A DNA stretch of 64,000 nt from Streptomyces dengpaensis (GCF_002946835.1 NZ_CP026652.1:5270001-5334000), one strand, 5' to 3'; shown: positions 31,949 to 40,885, counted from the stretch's first letter. A program made the numbers and translations. Notes: a model not told the origin generated them from the letters alone.

Positions 31949-34903
31949 ATGAATGTGGATCAGTTTCGCGCGCCTGCCGTGTCTGTGGTCCCCGCCGCGT
32001 CCGTGAACCCCGCCGACTCCGTGGACCCCGCCGATTCCGCGGTCCCCGCCGTCTCCGTGGTCGTCATCGTCTACAACGACGCCGCCCGGCTGCCCACGGC
32101 CGTGCGCTCGGTCCTCGACCAGACGCTGCGCGCCGTCGAGGTCGTCATCGTCGACGACCGGAGCACGGACGGTTCGTACGAGGTGGCTCGGCGGCTGGCC
32201 GCCGAGCACCCCGACCGCGTACGCGCCTTCCAGCTGCCCGAGAACAGCGGCGGCTGCGGTGCCCCCCGCAACCACGGCATCCGGCAGGCCCGCGGCGACT
32301 ACGTCCTCTTCCTCGACAGCGACGACGTCCTGGAGCGCAACGCCTGCCGCAACATGCTGGAGGCCGCCGAGACCACCGGCGCCGACCTCGTCTCCGGCCT
32401 GTGCGTGCGCGTGCACGTCGACTCGCGCACCGGCAAGCAGGTCAAGTGGTACCCCTGGCTGTACGAGCGCACCCGCACCCTGGAGTCGATCTCCGAGCTG
32501 CCGGACCTGCTGGTCTTCGACACCCTGTCGACGAACAAGTGCTACCGCCGGCGGTTCCTGCTCGATCAGGGGCTGGAGTTCCCCGTCGGCATCCACTACG
32601 AGGACCTGCTCTTCTCCGCGCGGGCGTACGTGGCCGCCCGCCGCATCACGCTCATCCCGAACCGGGTCTACGACTGGAGGGTCGTCGAAAAGCCGGACAA
32701 CGCGGCGGCGAAGTCGATCAGCAACCGGCGTGACGAGATCGCCAACTTCACGCACCGGATGGAGATCCACCGCCGGGTCGACCAACTCCTCGCGGACAAC
32801 GGCCTGTTGGAGCTGAAGTTCGCCAAGGACGTCAAGTGGCTCAAGCACGACCTCATGCTGCACCTGCGCGAGCTGCCGTTCCGGGACGCGGCCTACCGGC
32901 AGGAGTTCGCCGCGCTCGCCCGCCCGTACCTGGAGTCGATCGACCGCGCCGCCTTCGACGAGGCCGAGCCGATCCACGCCATCTGCGCCTACTTCCTCCA
33001 GGTGAGCGACTGGGATCGGCTGCTGCCCGCCGTGGACACGCTCACCAACCGCGACAAGATCTCCGCGCCGCTCGTCGAGCGCGACGGGCGCGTGTACTGG
33101 TGCGCCGAGCACATCGAGGAGGACACCTTCGGTCGGCACGTTCTGGACGTCACCGAGCTCGGCTACCACGCCAAGCCGGTCGAGCAGATGTTCCTGCGCA
33201 ACGCGCTGACCCACTACGAGGAGTCGGGCCGCACGATCCGTCTGGCCGGGCGCATCACCAACCCGCTCGGCGTGATCCCGCCCGGCGCCCGCCTCACCGG
33301 CGAGCTGGAGTTCTACGCCCGCCGCCAGGGCGTGCGCTTGCAGACCTTCCACTTCCCCGCGGCGAGCGTGCGGCACGAGGGAGGGACCATCGCCTGGGAG
33401 GGCTCCGCCGACCTGGCGGCGGTCCGTCCCCTGGGCATCGTGGACGCCGTGTGGGACGTACGACTCCACCTCGGCGTCGACGGCGTACGCACCACGACCC
33501 GGCTCACGGCGGCCGACCCTGGCCTCCTCGCCGGCCGGGCGCCGGTCCCGATCCGGCCCCGCCTCACCCGGCTGGTCGCCGACCGCATAGAGCCGGTCGT
33601 CTCCGCGCGCGGCCACCTCGCCTTCCGGCTCGTCCCCGACAAGAAGGCGAACGAACTCGTCCAGCGCGGTGTGCACGGCCCCGCCGGACGGTTCGTCAAG
33701 TCCCGCTACCGCAAGGCCAGGACGCTCCACGAGAAGCTGACCTCCGGGGACACCAAGATCCGCATCTACCACGAGGTGTTCAGCCGCCTTCCGGTGAAGA
33801 AGGGACTGGTCGTCTTCGAGAGTCACCTGGGCAGGCAGTACAGCGACAGCCCCAAGGCGATCTACGAGGAAATGCGGCGCCAGGGGCTGCGGTTCGAGGC
33901 GGTGTGGTCGTACGCGGGGAGTCCGGACGGCTTTCCGGCCGACGCCACCCTCGTACGCCGCTGGTCGCTGCACTATCTCAAGGCCCTCGCGCAAGCCGAG
34001 TTCTGGGTCGACAACCAGAGCTACCCGCTGAAGCTGACCAAGCGCCCGCAGACGACGTACCTCCAGACCTGGCACGGCTCCGCGCTCAAGCGGATGGGCT
34101 TCGACGAGCCCGAGTGGAAGCTCAAGTCCCGTGCGCAGCAGGCCGAGCAGCAGCGCAGGCTCGACCGCTTCGACCGGTTCCTGATCCGCTCCGAGCACGA
34201 TGTGCGCACCCTCGCGCGGGCGTTCCGCCTCCAGGAGCGGACGCTGCTGCGGGTGGGGTACCCGCGCAACGACGCACTCGTCCAGGCGAAGAAGCGGGAA
34301 GAGGCCACCGGATACCGCGAACGCGGGTCCCTCGCCGCCGAGTTGGGGATCCCGGGGGGCCGCGCCGTGCTGCTCTACGCCCCCACCTTCCGTCGGCACG
34401 GCGCACGGCACCGCCGGTTCGAGCTGCCCTTCGACGTGGAGCGCTTCGCGGACGAGTTCGGTTACCGGTATGTGCTCCTCGTCCGCTCGCACTACCTCAA
34501 CCACGTCGTGCTGCCGCCGTCCGTGCGCGGCCGCGTCATCGACGTATCGGCACACCACGACGTGACCCCCCTGCTGGCGCTGGCCGACGGGCTGATCACC
34601 GACTACTCCTCCGTGATGTTCGACTACGCGCTCCTCGACCGGCCGATGTTCTTCTACGCGTACGACTACGAGGAGTACGTGCACGAGGGGCGCGGGACCT
34701 ACTTCGACCTGCTGGAGCACGCTCCGGGCCCCGTGGTGCGGACCCAGGACGAACTGCACACCGAGCTCGGCTCGTTGGAGAAACAGGTGGTCAAGTACGC
34801 ACCCGCGCGGGAGCGGTTCGTCGCCGACTTCGGCGAGTACGACAAGGGGTGCGCCGCCCGCGACATCGTGGACCAGTTCTTCGCGGACTGGAGGCGTGGA
34901 TGA
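31949..34903 (+). CDS. GT2 glycosyltransferase fused to CDP-glycerol phosphotransferase (TagF-like)
   Basis: A 984-residue bifunctional enzyme. After an N-terminal tandem VP/AxSV-type repeat, residues 35-250 are a GT2 domain (VSVVVIVYNDAARL, VIVDDRSTDGS, FLDSDDVLE). A beta-rich domain spans roughly residues 410-580. The C-terminal 380 residues are a TagF-type polyol-phosphate transferase with TWHGSALKRMG near 706, YAPTFRRHG, and TDYSSVMFDYALLDRP near 883. It probably builds a teichoic-like chain from a nucleotide-activated polyol and adds sugars. The last bases overlap the next gene (ATGA). Confidence 0.9.
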   Translation: MNVDQFRAPAVSVVPAASVNPADSVDPADSAVPAVSVVVIVYNDAARLPTAVRSVLDQTLRAVEVVIVDDRSTDGSYEVARRLAAEHPDRVRAFQLPENSGGCGAPRNHGIRQARGDYVLFLDSDDVLERNACRNMLEAAETTGADLVSGLCVRVHVDSRTGKQVKWYPWLYERTRTLESISELPDLLVFDTLSTNKCYRRRFLLDQGLEFPVGIHYEDLLFSARAYVAARRITLIPNRVYDWRVVEKPDNAAAKSISNRRDEIANFTHRMEIHRRVDQLLADNGLLELKFAKDVKWLKHDLMLHLRELPFRDAAYRQEFAALARPYLESIDRAAFDEAEPIHAICAYFLQVSDWDRLLPAVDTLTNRDKISAPLVERDGRVYWCAEHIEEDTFGRHVLDVTELGYHAKPVEQMFLRNALTHYEESGRTIRLAGRITNPLGVIPPGARLTGELEFYARRQGVRLQTFHFPAASVRHEGGTIAWEGSADLAAVRPLGIVDAVWDVRLHLGVDGVRTTTRLTAADPGLLAGRAPVPIRPRLTRLVADRIEPVVSARGHLAFRLVPDKKANELVQRGVHGPAGRFVKSRYRKARTLHEKLTSGDTKIRIYHEVFSRLPVKKGLVVFESHLGRQYSDSPKAIYEEMRRQGLRFEAVWSYAGSPDGFPADATLVRRWSLHYLKALAQAEFWVDNQSYPLKLTKRPQTTYLQTWHGSALKRMGFDEPEWKLKSRAQQAEQQRRLDRFDRFLIRSEHDVRTLARAFRLQERTLLRVGYPRNDALVQAKKREEATGYRERGSLAAELGIPGGRAVLLYAPTFRRHGARHRRFELPFDVERFADEFGYRYVLLVRSHYLNHVVLPPSVRGRVIDVSAHHDVTPLLALADGLITDYSSVMFDYALLDRPMFFYAYDYEEYVHEGRGTYFDLLEHAPGPVVRTQDELHTELGSLEKQVVKYAPARERFVADFGEYDKGCAARDIVDQFFADWRRG

Positions 34904-36000
34904 CCGAGTACCCGCAGCGGGACGTCTTCTTCGTCTCCAACAGCGTCGACGAACTGGGCGGGGTGACCAGCTGGTCGCACCAGATGGCCCGCCTCTTCAC
35001 CGAGCGGGGGCACCGGGTCCACGTCATCGGCATCACCCCGGCCGAGGTCGTGCAGCGGCTCGGCGAGGTCCCGTACCCGATGACGACGCTGTACGACGGG
35101 CAGCCGCCGCGTCCGGGCCGGGCCCGTGCGGCGAGCATGCGCGAACAGGCCGCCAGGCTGACCGCGCTGTTCCGCACGGCACGCCCCGGCGCGGTCGTGA
35201 TCGTCACCCAGGTGTGGGCGATGGAGTGGGTCAAGCAGGCCGACACGACCGGGCTGACCGTCATCGGGATGAGCCACGAGTCGTTCGCGTACTGCAAGAA
35301 GACCTCGCGCTTCCAGCGGGTGCTCAGGCACTACAAGGGCGTCGACCGGATGCTCTCGCTCACCCGCGAGGACGCCGACCTGTGGATCGGGCAGGGTATG
35401 AACAACGCCTCCTTCATGCCGAACCCCCTCCCGTTCATGCCCGAGGTGCCCTCGCCGCGCACCGAGAACGTCGTCGTCAGCGTCGGCCGGCTGCACGACC
35501 AGAAGGGCATCGACATGCTCCTCGACACCTGGGCCGAGGCCGCGCCGCGCCACCCCGGCTGGCGGCTGCGGATCTACGGCTCCGGCGAGGACGAGGAGAT
35601 CCTGAAGAAGCAGTGCACGGCACTCGGCCTCGACGATGTCGTCGAGTGGAGGGGGAGTACGAGCGACGTACCGGGCGCCCTGCGCGGTGGCTCCGTCTTC
35701 GTGCTGTCCTCTCGCGGCGAGGGTTTCCCGCTGGCCGTCATGGAAGCCATGGCGACCGGCCTGCCGTGTGCCGCCTTCGACTGCGCGCCCGGCGTCCGCG
35801 AGATCATCCGCGACGGTGAGGACGGCCTCCTCGCCGCCCTCGGCAACACCGGCGAACTCGCCCGCCGCCTCGACGCGTTGATGTCCGACAAGGAGCTGCG
35901 GGACCGGATGGGCGAGGCGGCACGGGTGAACATCCAGCGCTACAGGACCGGGGAGATCGTGCGGCACTGGGAGGAGTTGTTCGCGTTCCTGGAGCGGTGA
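34900..36000 (+). CDS. GT4-family glycosyltransferase
   Basis: A 366-residue protein coupled to the TagF-like gene by an ATGA overlap. GT-B fold features are present: the N-terminal NSVDELGGVTSWSHQMARLF, the VVSVGRLHDQKGIDMLLDTW motif at the start of the second domain, and SRGEGFPLAVMEAMATGLPCAAFD near 275, the E-x7-E nucleotide-binding region. It transfers a sugar from an activated nucleotide donor to the polymer or its linkage unit. Acceptor unknown. Confidence 0.92.
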   Translation: MTEYPQRDVFFVSNSVDELGGVTSWSHQMARLFTERGHRVHVIGITPAEVVQRLGEVPYPMTTLYDGQPPRPGRARAASMREQAARLTALFRTARPGAVVIVTQVWAMEWVKQADTTGLTVIGMSHESFAYCKKTSRFQRVLRHYKGVDRMLSLTREDADLWIGQGMNNASFMPNPLPFMPEVPSPRTENVVVSVGRLHDQKGIDMLLDTWAEAAPRHPGWRLRIYGSGEDEEILKKQCTALGLDDVVEWRGSTSDVPGALRGGSVFVLSSRGEGFPLAVMEAMATGLPCAAFDCAPGVREIIRDGEDGLLAALGNTGELARRLDALMSDKELRDRMGEAARVNIQRYRTGEIVRHWEELFAFLER

Positions 36001-36034
36001 ACGCGACCGCTGCGGGCCATTCGCCTGGGAGTGA

Positions 36035-36092
36035 GTGCTGCTTGCCCGTGGTTGCGTGCTTCTTGCCCGCGAATGAGCGCTACTTGCCCGTG
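36035..36092. repeat. Three 21-base repeats at the 3' end of the ABC ATPase gene
   Basis: Copies start at 36035, 36056 and 36077, exactly 21 bases apart, sharing a core of the type GTGCTxCTTGCCCGTG. The third contains the TAG stop of the ATPase gene. In the other two the stop position reads AAG or CAG. Read beyond the stop the repeats would encode a heptapeptide with GK. Confidence 0.65.
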
Positions 36093-36955
36093 AACTTCTC
36101 GTACTCCTTGAGGACCTCCGCCGTAGGCCCGTCCATGCGCAGCTCGCCGCGTTCCAGCCAGAGCGCCCGGTCGCACGTGTCCCGGATCGACTTGTTGTTG
36201 TGGCTGACCAGGAACACCGTTCCTGCGTGCTTGCGCAGCTCCCGGATGCGCGCCTCGGAGCGCTTCTGGAAGGAGCGGTCGCCGGTCGCCAGGGCCTCGT
36301 CGATCATCAGGACGTCGTGGTCCTTGGCGGCGGCGATGGAGAAACGCAGCCGCGCCGCCATGCCGGAGGAGTACGTCCGCATGGGGAGCGTGATGAAGTC
36401 GCCCTTCTCGTTGATGCCGGAGAAGCCGACGATTTCCTGGTAGCGCTGCTTGATCTGCTCGCGGGTCATGCCCATCGCGAGGCCGCCGAGGTAGACGTTG
36501 CGCTCGCCGGTGAGGTCGTTCATCAGGGCCGCGTTGACGCCGAGGAGCGAGGGCTGGCCGTCGGTGTAGATCCTGCCGTTCTCCACGGGGAGGAGGCCCG
36601 CGACCGCCTTGAGCAGGGTGGACTTGCCCGAGCCGTTGGTGCCGATCAGGCCGATGGCCTCGCCCCTGTACGCCGTGAAGGAGACGCTCTTGACGGCGTG
36701 CACCTTGCGTACGCCCGCCGCCTTCTCGGCCTTCTTGCGGCGCAGGATGCGGTTGAGGGCGGCGGTGGCGCTGCCGCGCCCGACGCCGGTGCCGTTGACG
36801 CGGTAGACGATGTCGACGCGGTCGGCGATGACGGTGGGGACGCGGGGCGCGGCGGAGGTGCCGTGCGGGGTGTGTGTGCGCGCGTCCACAGGGGCGTCCG
36901 CGGGGGCGCTCTTCGTGATGTCCGCGGGTGCGCTCTTGGCGATGATGTCAGCCAC
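36080..36955 (-). CDS. ABC exporter ATP-binding protein (TagH/Wzt type)
   Basis: A 291-residue ATPase with a 60-residue Ala/Pro-rich leader. It has Walker A IGTNGSGKSTLL near 105, signature YSSGMAARLRFSIA, Walker B DVLMIDEALATGD and the H-loop VSHN. The features MADRVDIVYRV-like start, YLGGLAMGMT and a short C-terminus with no glycan-binding domain fit TagH/Wzt proteins that export wall teichoic acids or O-antigen. Its start overlaps the permease stop by eight bases. Confidence 0.93.
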   Translation of the reverse strand: MADIIAKSAPADITKSAPADAPVDARTHTPHGTSAAPRVPTVIADRVDIVYRVNGTGVGRGSATAALNRILRRKKAEKAAGVRKVHAVKSVSFTAYRGEAIGLIGTNGSGKSTLLKAVAGLLPVENGRIYTDGQPSLLGVNAALMNDLTGERNVYLGGLAMGMTREQIKQRYQEIVGFSGINEKGDFITLPMRTYSSGMAARLRFSIAAAKDHDVLMIDEALATGDRSFQKRSEARIRELRKHAGTVFLVSHNNKSIRDTCDRALWLERGELRMDGPTAEVLKEYEKFTGK

Positions 36956-37868
36956 GTCCGTACGTCTCCTCGGCCTTCCAGAAGTAGATGAAGCCGCCGG
37001 CCCCGGCGACCAGCGCCCAGCCGATGGCCAGGGCCCACACGTGGTCCGGCAGTTGGTGCGCGTGGAAGCTGTCGATCAGCGCGAAGCGCATCAGGTCGAT
37101 GTAGACGGCGGCCGGGTTGGTCTCCAGCAGCACCATCACCCAGCGCGGCAGGTCACGGTTGCCGACCACCTGGTCGATGCTCCACATGACCCCGGAGGCG
37201 TACATCCAGGTGCGCAGCACGAACGGCATGAGCTGCGCGATGTCCGGCGTCCTGGCGCCCACCCGCGCCATGATCATCGCGACGCCCGCGTTGAACGCGA
37301 ACTGCAGGACGAGCACGGGCACCGAGAGCAGCCATGACACGCTCACCGGCACACCGAAGCAGAGCAGGATGACGACGAGCGCGGCCATCGAGAACAGCAG
37401 CTGCTGGAGCTGCTGGAGGGCGTACGACACCGGCAGCGCGGCCCGGGGGAAGTGCAGGGCGCGGACCAGGCCGAGGCTGCCGGAGATCGCCCGGGTGCCC
37501 GCCATGATCGAGCTCTGGGTGAAGGTCCAGACAAACACGCCGGTGACCAGGAACGGGACGTAGTCCTCCACCCCGTGCTTGGTGCCGAGCAGCACACCGA
37601 AGATGAAGTAGTAGACCGCCGCGTTCAGCAGCGGGGTCATCACCTGCCACACCTGGCCGAGCTTCGCCTGGCTGTACTGGGCGGTGAGCTTGGCGGTGGC
37701 GAAGGCGGTGATGAAGTGGCGCCGCGCCCACAGCCGGCGGACGTACGCGTGCAGGGACGGGCGGGCGCCGCTGACGGTGAGGCCGTACCGGGCGGCGAGC
37801 GCCGCGGCGTCGTCGTCGCCGGCGGGGGAGACCGACGTCGGGGGCGGTGTGTGGAGGACCTGGCTCAC
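36948..37868 (-). CDS. ABC exporter permease (TagG/Wzm type)
   Basis: A 306-residue membrane protein of the ABC-2 polysaccharide exporter class, starting with GTG at 37868. The cytoplasmic N-terminus carries LWARRHFITAFATAKLTAQYSQAKLGQVW, the conserved segment before TM1. Six TMs follow, including the FLVTGVFVWTFTQSSI and LIDSF...WALAIGWALVAGAGGFIYFW helices. With the ATPase it flips completed surface polymer across the membrane. It is divergent from the TetR gene. Confidence 0.92.
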   Translation of the reverse strand: MSQVLHTPPPTSVSPAGDDDAAALAARYGLTVSGARPSLHAYVRRLWARRHFITAFATAKLTAQYSQAKLGQVWQVMTPLLNAAVYYFIFGVLLGTKHGVEDYVPFLVTGVFVWTFTQSSIMAGTRAISGSLGLVRALHFPRAALPVSYALQQLQQLLFSMAALVVILLCFGVPVSVSWLLSVPVLVLQFAFNAGVAMIMARVGARTPDIAQLMPFVLRTWMYASGVMWSIDQVVGNRDLPRWVMVLLETNPAAVYIDLMRFALIDSFHAHQLPDHVWALAIGWALVAGAGGFIYFWKAEETYGRG

Positions 37869-37944
37869 ATCCGCTGCTTTCGCTCGGGGGTGGGGGTGCG
37901 AGCCCGTCCTGGGACGTTTCCTACGTCGCCTTTGCCATCTGCTT

Positions 37945-38022
37945 ACGTCGGGACGGGACCGTATCGTCGCAACGCGAGCGTAGGGCTTCTGTACGTCGGA
38001 ACGCAACCGTTTCGTCGTAACG
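37945..38022. promoter_or_regulatory. Duplicated operator between exporter and TetR genes
   Basis: A 30-base element occurs twice in direct orientation (37945-37974 and 37993-38022), about 80% identical, beginning ACGTCGG and ending CGTCGYAACG. Each contains the dyad GGRACGSRACCGTWTC. The pair lies in the 170-base gap between the divergent permease and TetR starts, the usual place for autoregulatory TetR operators, so both directions may be controlled. Confidence 0.7.
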
Positions 38023-38038
38023 GCCTATGCTGGTCGGC

Positions 38039-38677
38039 ATGACGCCGAACGCCGATGCCCCCGCGCCCGCCGATGGCAAGGCGCCGCGCCGCAGGGCCCC
38101 CGCGGGGGCGGCCGTCCTCCGGGAGGACGTGACCGAGGCCATCCGCGCCGCCGTCTTCGAGGAACTCGCGGCCGTCGGCTACGCCCGGATGTCCATCGAG
38201 GGCATCGCGCGCCGCGCGGGCGTCGGCAAGACCGCGGTCTACCGGCGCTGGCGCTCCAAACTCCACCTGGTTCTCGACCTGGTCTCGGCCGTCGCGGTCC
38301 AGGGGCTGCCCGCCCCGGACACGGGCTCCCTGGAGGGGGACCTGCGCCTGCTGTACGAGGTCACCTCACGCGCCCTGCGCCATCCGATCGCGGGGCAGGT
38401 CATCCCCGACCTCCAGGCCGAGGCGGCCCGTAACCCCGAGATCGCCGAGGCCCTGCAGAAGGCGTTGCGCGAGGGGCAGCAGAGCGTCGCGAGCGGGATC
38501 GTCGCGGCGGCGGCGGCACGGGGCGAGGTGCGCGCGGGCATCGACCAGGAACTCGCGCTCGACCTGATGTCCGGGCCCCTGTACTGGCGTGCGGTCGTGG
38601 TCCGCGGGCCCAAGCTGCCGAAGGGCTACCTGGCGAGCCTGGCCCGGGCGACGGCGGCGGCGCTGAAGGCGTTGTGA
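38039..38677 (+). CDS. TetR-family regulator
   Basis: A 212-residue protein; ATG at 38039 is closest to the operator pair and in frame with 38027. The N-terminal HTH is typical (AIRAAVFEELAAVGYARMSIEGIARRAGVGKTAVYRRWRSK). The C-terminal domain matches the TetR_C_16-like group (LALDLMSGPLYWRAVV...KGYLASLARATAAALKAL). Divergent from the TagGH-like exporter with two shared operator copies between, it probably regulates the exporter and itself. The ligand is unknown. Confidence 0.9.
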   Translation: MTPNADAPAPADGKAPRRRAPAGAAVLREDVTEAIRAAVFEELAAVGYARMSIEGIARRAGVGKTAVYRRWRSKLHLVLDLVSAVAVQGLPAPDTGSLEGDLRLLYEVTSRALRHPIAGQVIPDLQAEAARNPEIAEALQKALREGQQSVASGIVAAAAARGEVRAGIDQELALDLMSGPLYWRAVVVRGPKLPKGYLASLARATAAALKAL

Positions 38678-38808
38678 TCTGGGCGAGCGATATTGCGCCC
38701 GTGCTGCGGCACGGGGGTGCACCTCGGCCCCCGCGCGCCGGCACGCTGGGCCGGTTCAGCAGCATCGCAGGTTCCTCGACCCCGACGGGGCCGCCAACCG
38801 CCGTTTGC

Positions 38809-39025
38809 TCAGGGCGCGGCATCCCGCTCACGCCCTGCCAGCCGCAGGGCCAGTTCGCTGAGCTCCGCGGCCCGCAGTACCCGTCCGCCTGAGCCCGGCA
38901 GGGGGACGTGCAGAAGCTCGGTCCACCGCTGCGGGATGGGTGGTGGGGAGGGCGAGTTCGACGCAGTCGTCGCCATCTCCGCCGCCGGAGAAGGAGGACT
39001 TTTGCCAGGTGAGGTCCGGGGACAT
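38809..39025 (-). pseudogene. DUF397 gene with likely frameshift
   Basis: ATG at 39025 starts MSPDLTWQKSSFSGGGDGDDCVELAL, the hallmark of DUF397 proteins. After about residue 27 the frame turns into Arg/Pro-rich sequence ending at 38828, while the +1 frame gives a better tail (RVLRAAELSELALRLAG) ending at 38809. A frameshift near 38,930 is the simplest reading. DUF397 genes normally sit beside an XRE regulator; none is here. Confidence 0.5.
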
Positions 39026-39179
39026 GGAAGGGCCTTTCACTGGGGCAGGACCCGGGCGATGGAGCGAGTGTGACGAACCGCAGGGCCTGCGGTGATCGCC
39101 ACGGGACCGCTCATGGTGTGGTACCAGGTCATCGACTACCGGAAGCGCGTGTATATCCAGCGTGTGACCTGGCTCGCCT

Positions 39180-39223
39180 GACCGTTGGGCCGTCGCCGGA
39201 CGTCCGGCGACGGCCCAACGGTC
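39180..39223. terminator. Perfect 44-base palindrome after galE
   Basis: Bases 39180-39201 (GACCGTTGGGCC...) are the exact inverse complement of 39202-39223, with no loop. Transcribed from either side it would form a 20-bp stem. It lies 19 bases past the galE stop and is most simply a bidirectional terminator, though a perfect unlooped palindrome could also bind protein or extrude as a cruciform. Confidence 0.65.
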
Positions 39224-39241
39224 AGGCGGCGCAGCGCAGCC

Positions 39242-40222
39242 TCACCCCCGCGCCGCCCCCGGATGCAGCCGTACCCAGCCCTCCCAGGCCGACGTGATCA
39301 TGTCCTCGACGTCGTACTTCGCCTTCCAGCCCAGTTCGGTGGCGATGCGGTCGGCGGAGGCGACGACGCGGGCCGGGTCGCCGGGGCGGCGGGGGGTGGT
39401 GACCGGGGGGCGGTCGTAGCCGGTGAGGGCGTTGATGCGGTCGATCATCTCGCGGACCGAAACGCCTTCGCCGCGGCCGATGTTGAGGGTCAGGTCGCTG
39501 CCGGGGGAGGCCTCCAGGGCGCGGGCGGCGGCCACGTGAGCCTCGGCCAGGTCGACCACGTGGATGTAGTCGCGGACGCACGTCCCGTCGGGGGTCGCGT
39601 AGTCGTCGCCGAAGATGCGCGGCGGCGCGCTCTCCGTGAGCTTCTCGAAGACCATGGGGATGAGGTTGAAGACGCCCACGTCGGCCAGTTCCGGGGTCGC
39701 CGCTCCGGCCACGTTGAAGTAGCGGAGCGACGCCGTGGACAGGCCCGTGGCCCGGCCCGTCGCGCGGACCAGCCACTCGCCCGCGAGCTTCGTCTCGCCG
39801 TACGGGCTCATCGGCACGCACGGCGTCTCCTCGGTGACCAGGGTCACGTCCGGCATGCCGTACACCGCGGCGGAGGACGAGAAGACGAAGGAGCGGACCT
39901 CCGCGGCCGTCACCGCTTCGAGGAGGACGCGCAGGCCCTCGACGTTCTCGCGGTAGTAGTGCAGGGGGAGATCGACGGACTCGCCGACCTGCTTCTTCGC
40001 CGCCAGGTGGACCACACCGGTGACGCCGTGCTCCCGCAGCGTGTCCGCCACGCGGTCCCCGTCCAGGGTCGAGCCGACCACCAGGGGGACTCCGGAGGGC
40101 ACGCGCTCGGCGATGCCCGTGGACAAGTCGTCGTAGACCACGGCCTGTTCGCCCGCGTCGAGCATCGCGCGGACGACGTGCGCCCCGATGTAGCCGGCGC
40201 CGCCGGTGATCAGCCAGGTCAT
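39242..40222 (-). CDS. galE: UDP-glucose 4-epimerase
   Basis: A 326-residue short-chain dehydrogenase/reductase. The NAD site TGGAGYIGAHVV is at residues 6-17; SSSAAVYG and SPYGETK supply the Ser and Tyr-x3-Lys of the catalytic triad. RYFNVAGA, GDDYATPDGTCVRDYIHVVDLA and LNIGRGEGVSV are GalE-specific. It interconverts UDP-glucose and UDP-galactose (or the N-acetyl sugars) for the surface polymers made nearby. Confidence 0.96.
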   Translation of the reverse strand: MTWLITGGAGYIGAHVVRAMLDAGEQAVVYDDLSTGIAERVPSGVPLVVGSTLDGDRVADTLREHGVTGVVHLAAKKQVGESVDLPLHYYRENVEGLRVLLEAVTAAEVRSFVFSSSAAVYGMPDVTLVTEETPCVPMSPYGETKLAGEWLVRATGRATGLSTASLRYFNVAGAATPELADVGVFNLIPMVFEKLTESAPPRIFGDDYATPDGTCVRDYIHVVDLAEAHVAAARALEASPGSDLTLNIGRGEGVSVREMIDRINALTGYDRPPVTTPRRPGDPARVVASADRIATELGWKAKYDVEDMITSAWEGWVRLHPGAARG

Positions 40223-40280
40223 GTGCGGCCGTCCCCTCGTCAGTGAGCCCGTAGTGGGGCGTGTGTCGTGCGGTCGCGTA

Positions 40281-40613
40281 TCAGTGAACCAGGCGTCCGA
40301 GGCGGCGGCGTACGACAGTGGTCATGCCGCGCCATCCTGGCGCCGTGCGCAGCGCCAGCGCCCCCGCGTGCGTGCGGTACGGCCGCACAAGGACGACGCC
40401 GTAGTGCAGCTCCGGAATCGCGCGGCGGCGCAGCAGGCCGGGGCCCGCGAGCGCGTGCGCCGTGGCCTCCCGGCTCGTGCCGTCGCGGAAGCGCAGCGTC
40501 AGCCGGAGATCCCACGTGCCCGCGTCCAGCGCCGCCAGGTCCACCGGCGTCTCGGCCGTCCAGAGGTCGCCGTACCGGTCCGGCAGCCAAAGGGCCTCGC
40601 CGCGCAGGGCCAC
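40281..40613 (-). CDS. Free-standing fragment of a TagF-like beta domain
   Basis: A 110-residue protein, GTG at 40613 with AGGAGGAGGGG upstream. The sequence VDLAALDAGTWDLRLTLRFRDG, then GPGLLRRRAIP...RTHAGALALRTAP, parallels the beta-rich region of the 984-residue TagF-like enzyme (AVWDVRLHLGVDG...PVPIRPRLTRLV...RGHLAFRL). It is likely a remnant of a larger glycosyltransferase, although the strong ribosome site suggests that it is still translated. Confidence 0.5.
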   Translation of the reverse strand: MALRGEALWLPDRYGDLWTAETPVDLAALDAGTWDLRLTLRFRDGTSREATAHALAGPGLLRRRAIPELHYGVVLVRPYRTHAGALALRTAPGWRGMTTVVRRRLGRLVH

Positions 40614-40633
40614 CCGCCCCTCCTCCTGGTGTG

Positions 40634-40777
40634 TGAACGGGCTGCCAGGAGGGTGAGCAACCCGGCGGCGGTGATCAGTGCCGACGTCCAGGCCTCCCGG
40701 GTCGTACGGCCGTGAGGCGTGCCGATCAGCGTCAGGGCGGGCCAGACCTTCACCAGGGCCCCAGCGCCGCGAACGCG
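40634..40777 (-). pseudogene. GT87-like (DUF2029) mannosyltransferase fragment
   Basis: The minus-strand frame here encodes RGAGALVKVWPALTLIGTPHGR then EAWTSALITAAGLLTLLAARS. The ALVKVWPALxLxGTxRGR pattern is a conserved part of actinobacterial GT87 polyprenyl-phosphate mannosyltransferases. Only about 48 residues remain, without a credible start or end. It lies next to the TagF-like fragment, so this gap is a gene graveyard. Confidence 0.45.
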
Positions 40778-40885
40778 CCGCACGCGCGCGTGGAGCGCGT
40801 CACCGTAAGCCGCATGGATGGGGCATAAGGGTTGATGCGCCGTCAATACCTTTCAAAGGTTGGTTAATCGCAAAAAATTTGCCTC

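Noticed and set aside
31733..34759. A 1008-codon minus-strand frame opposite the TagF-like gene
   Set aside because: Same kind of antisense shadow; the plus-strand protein has complete GT2 and TagF motifs.
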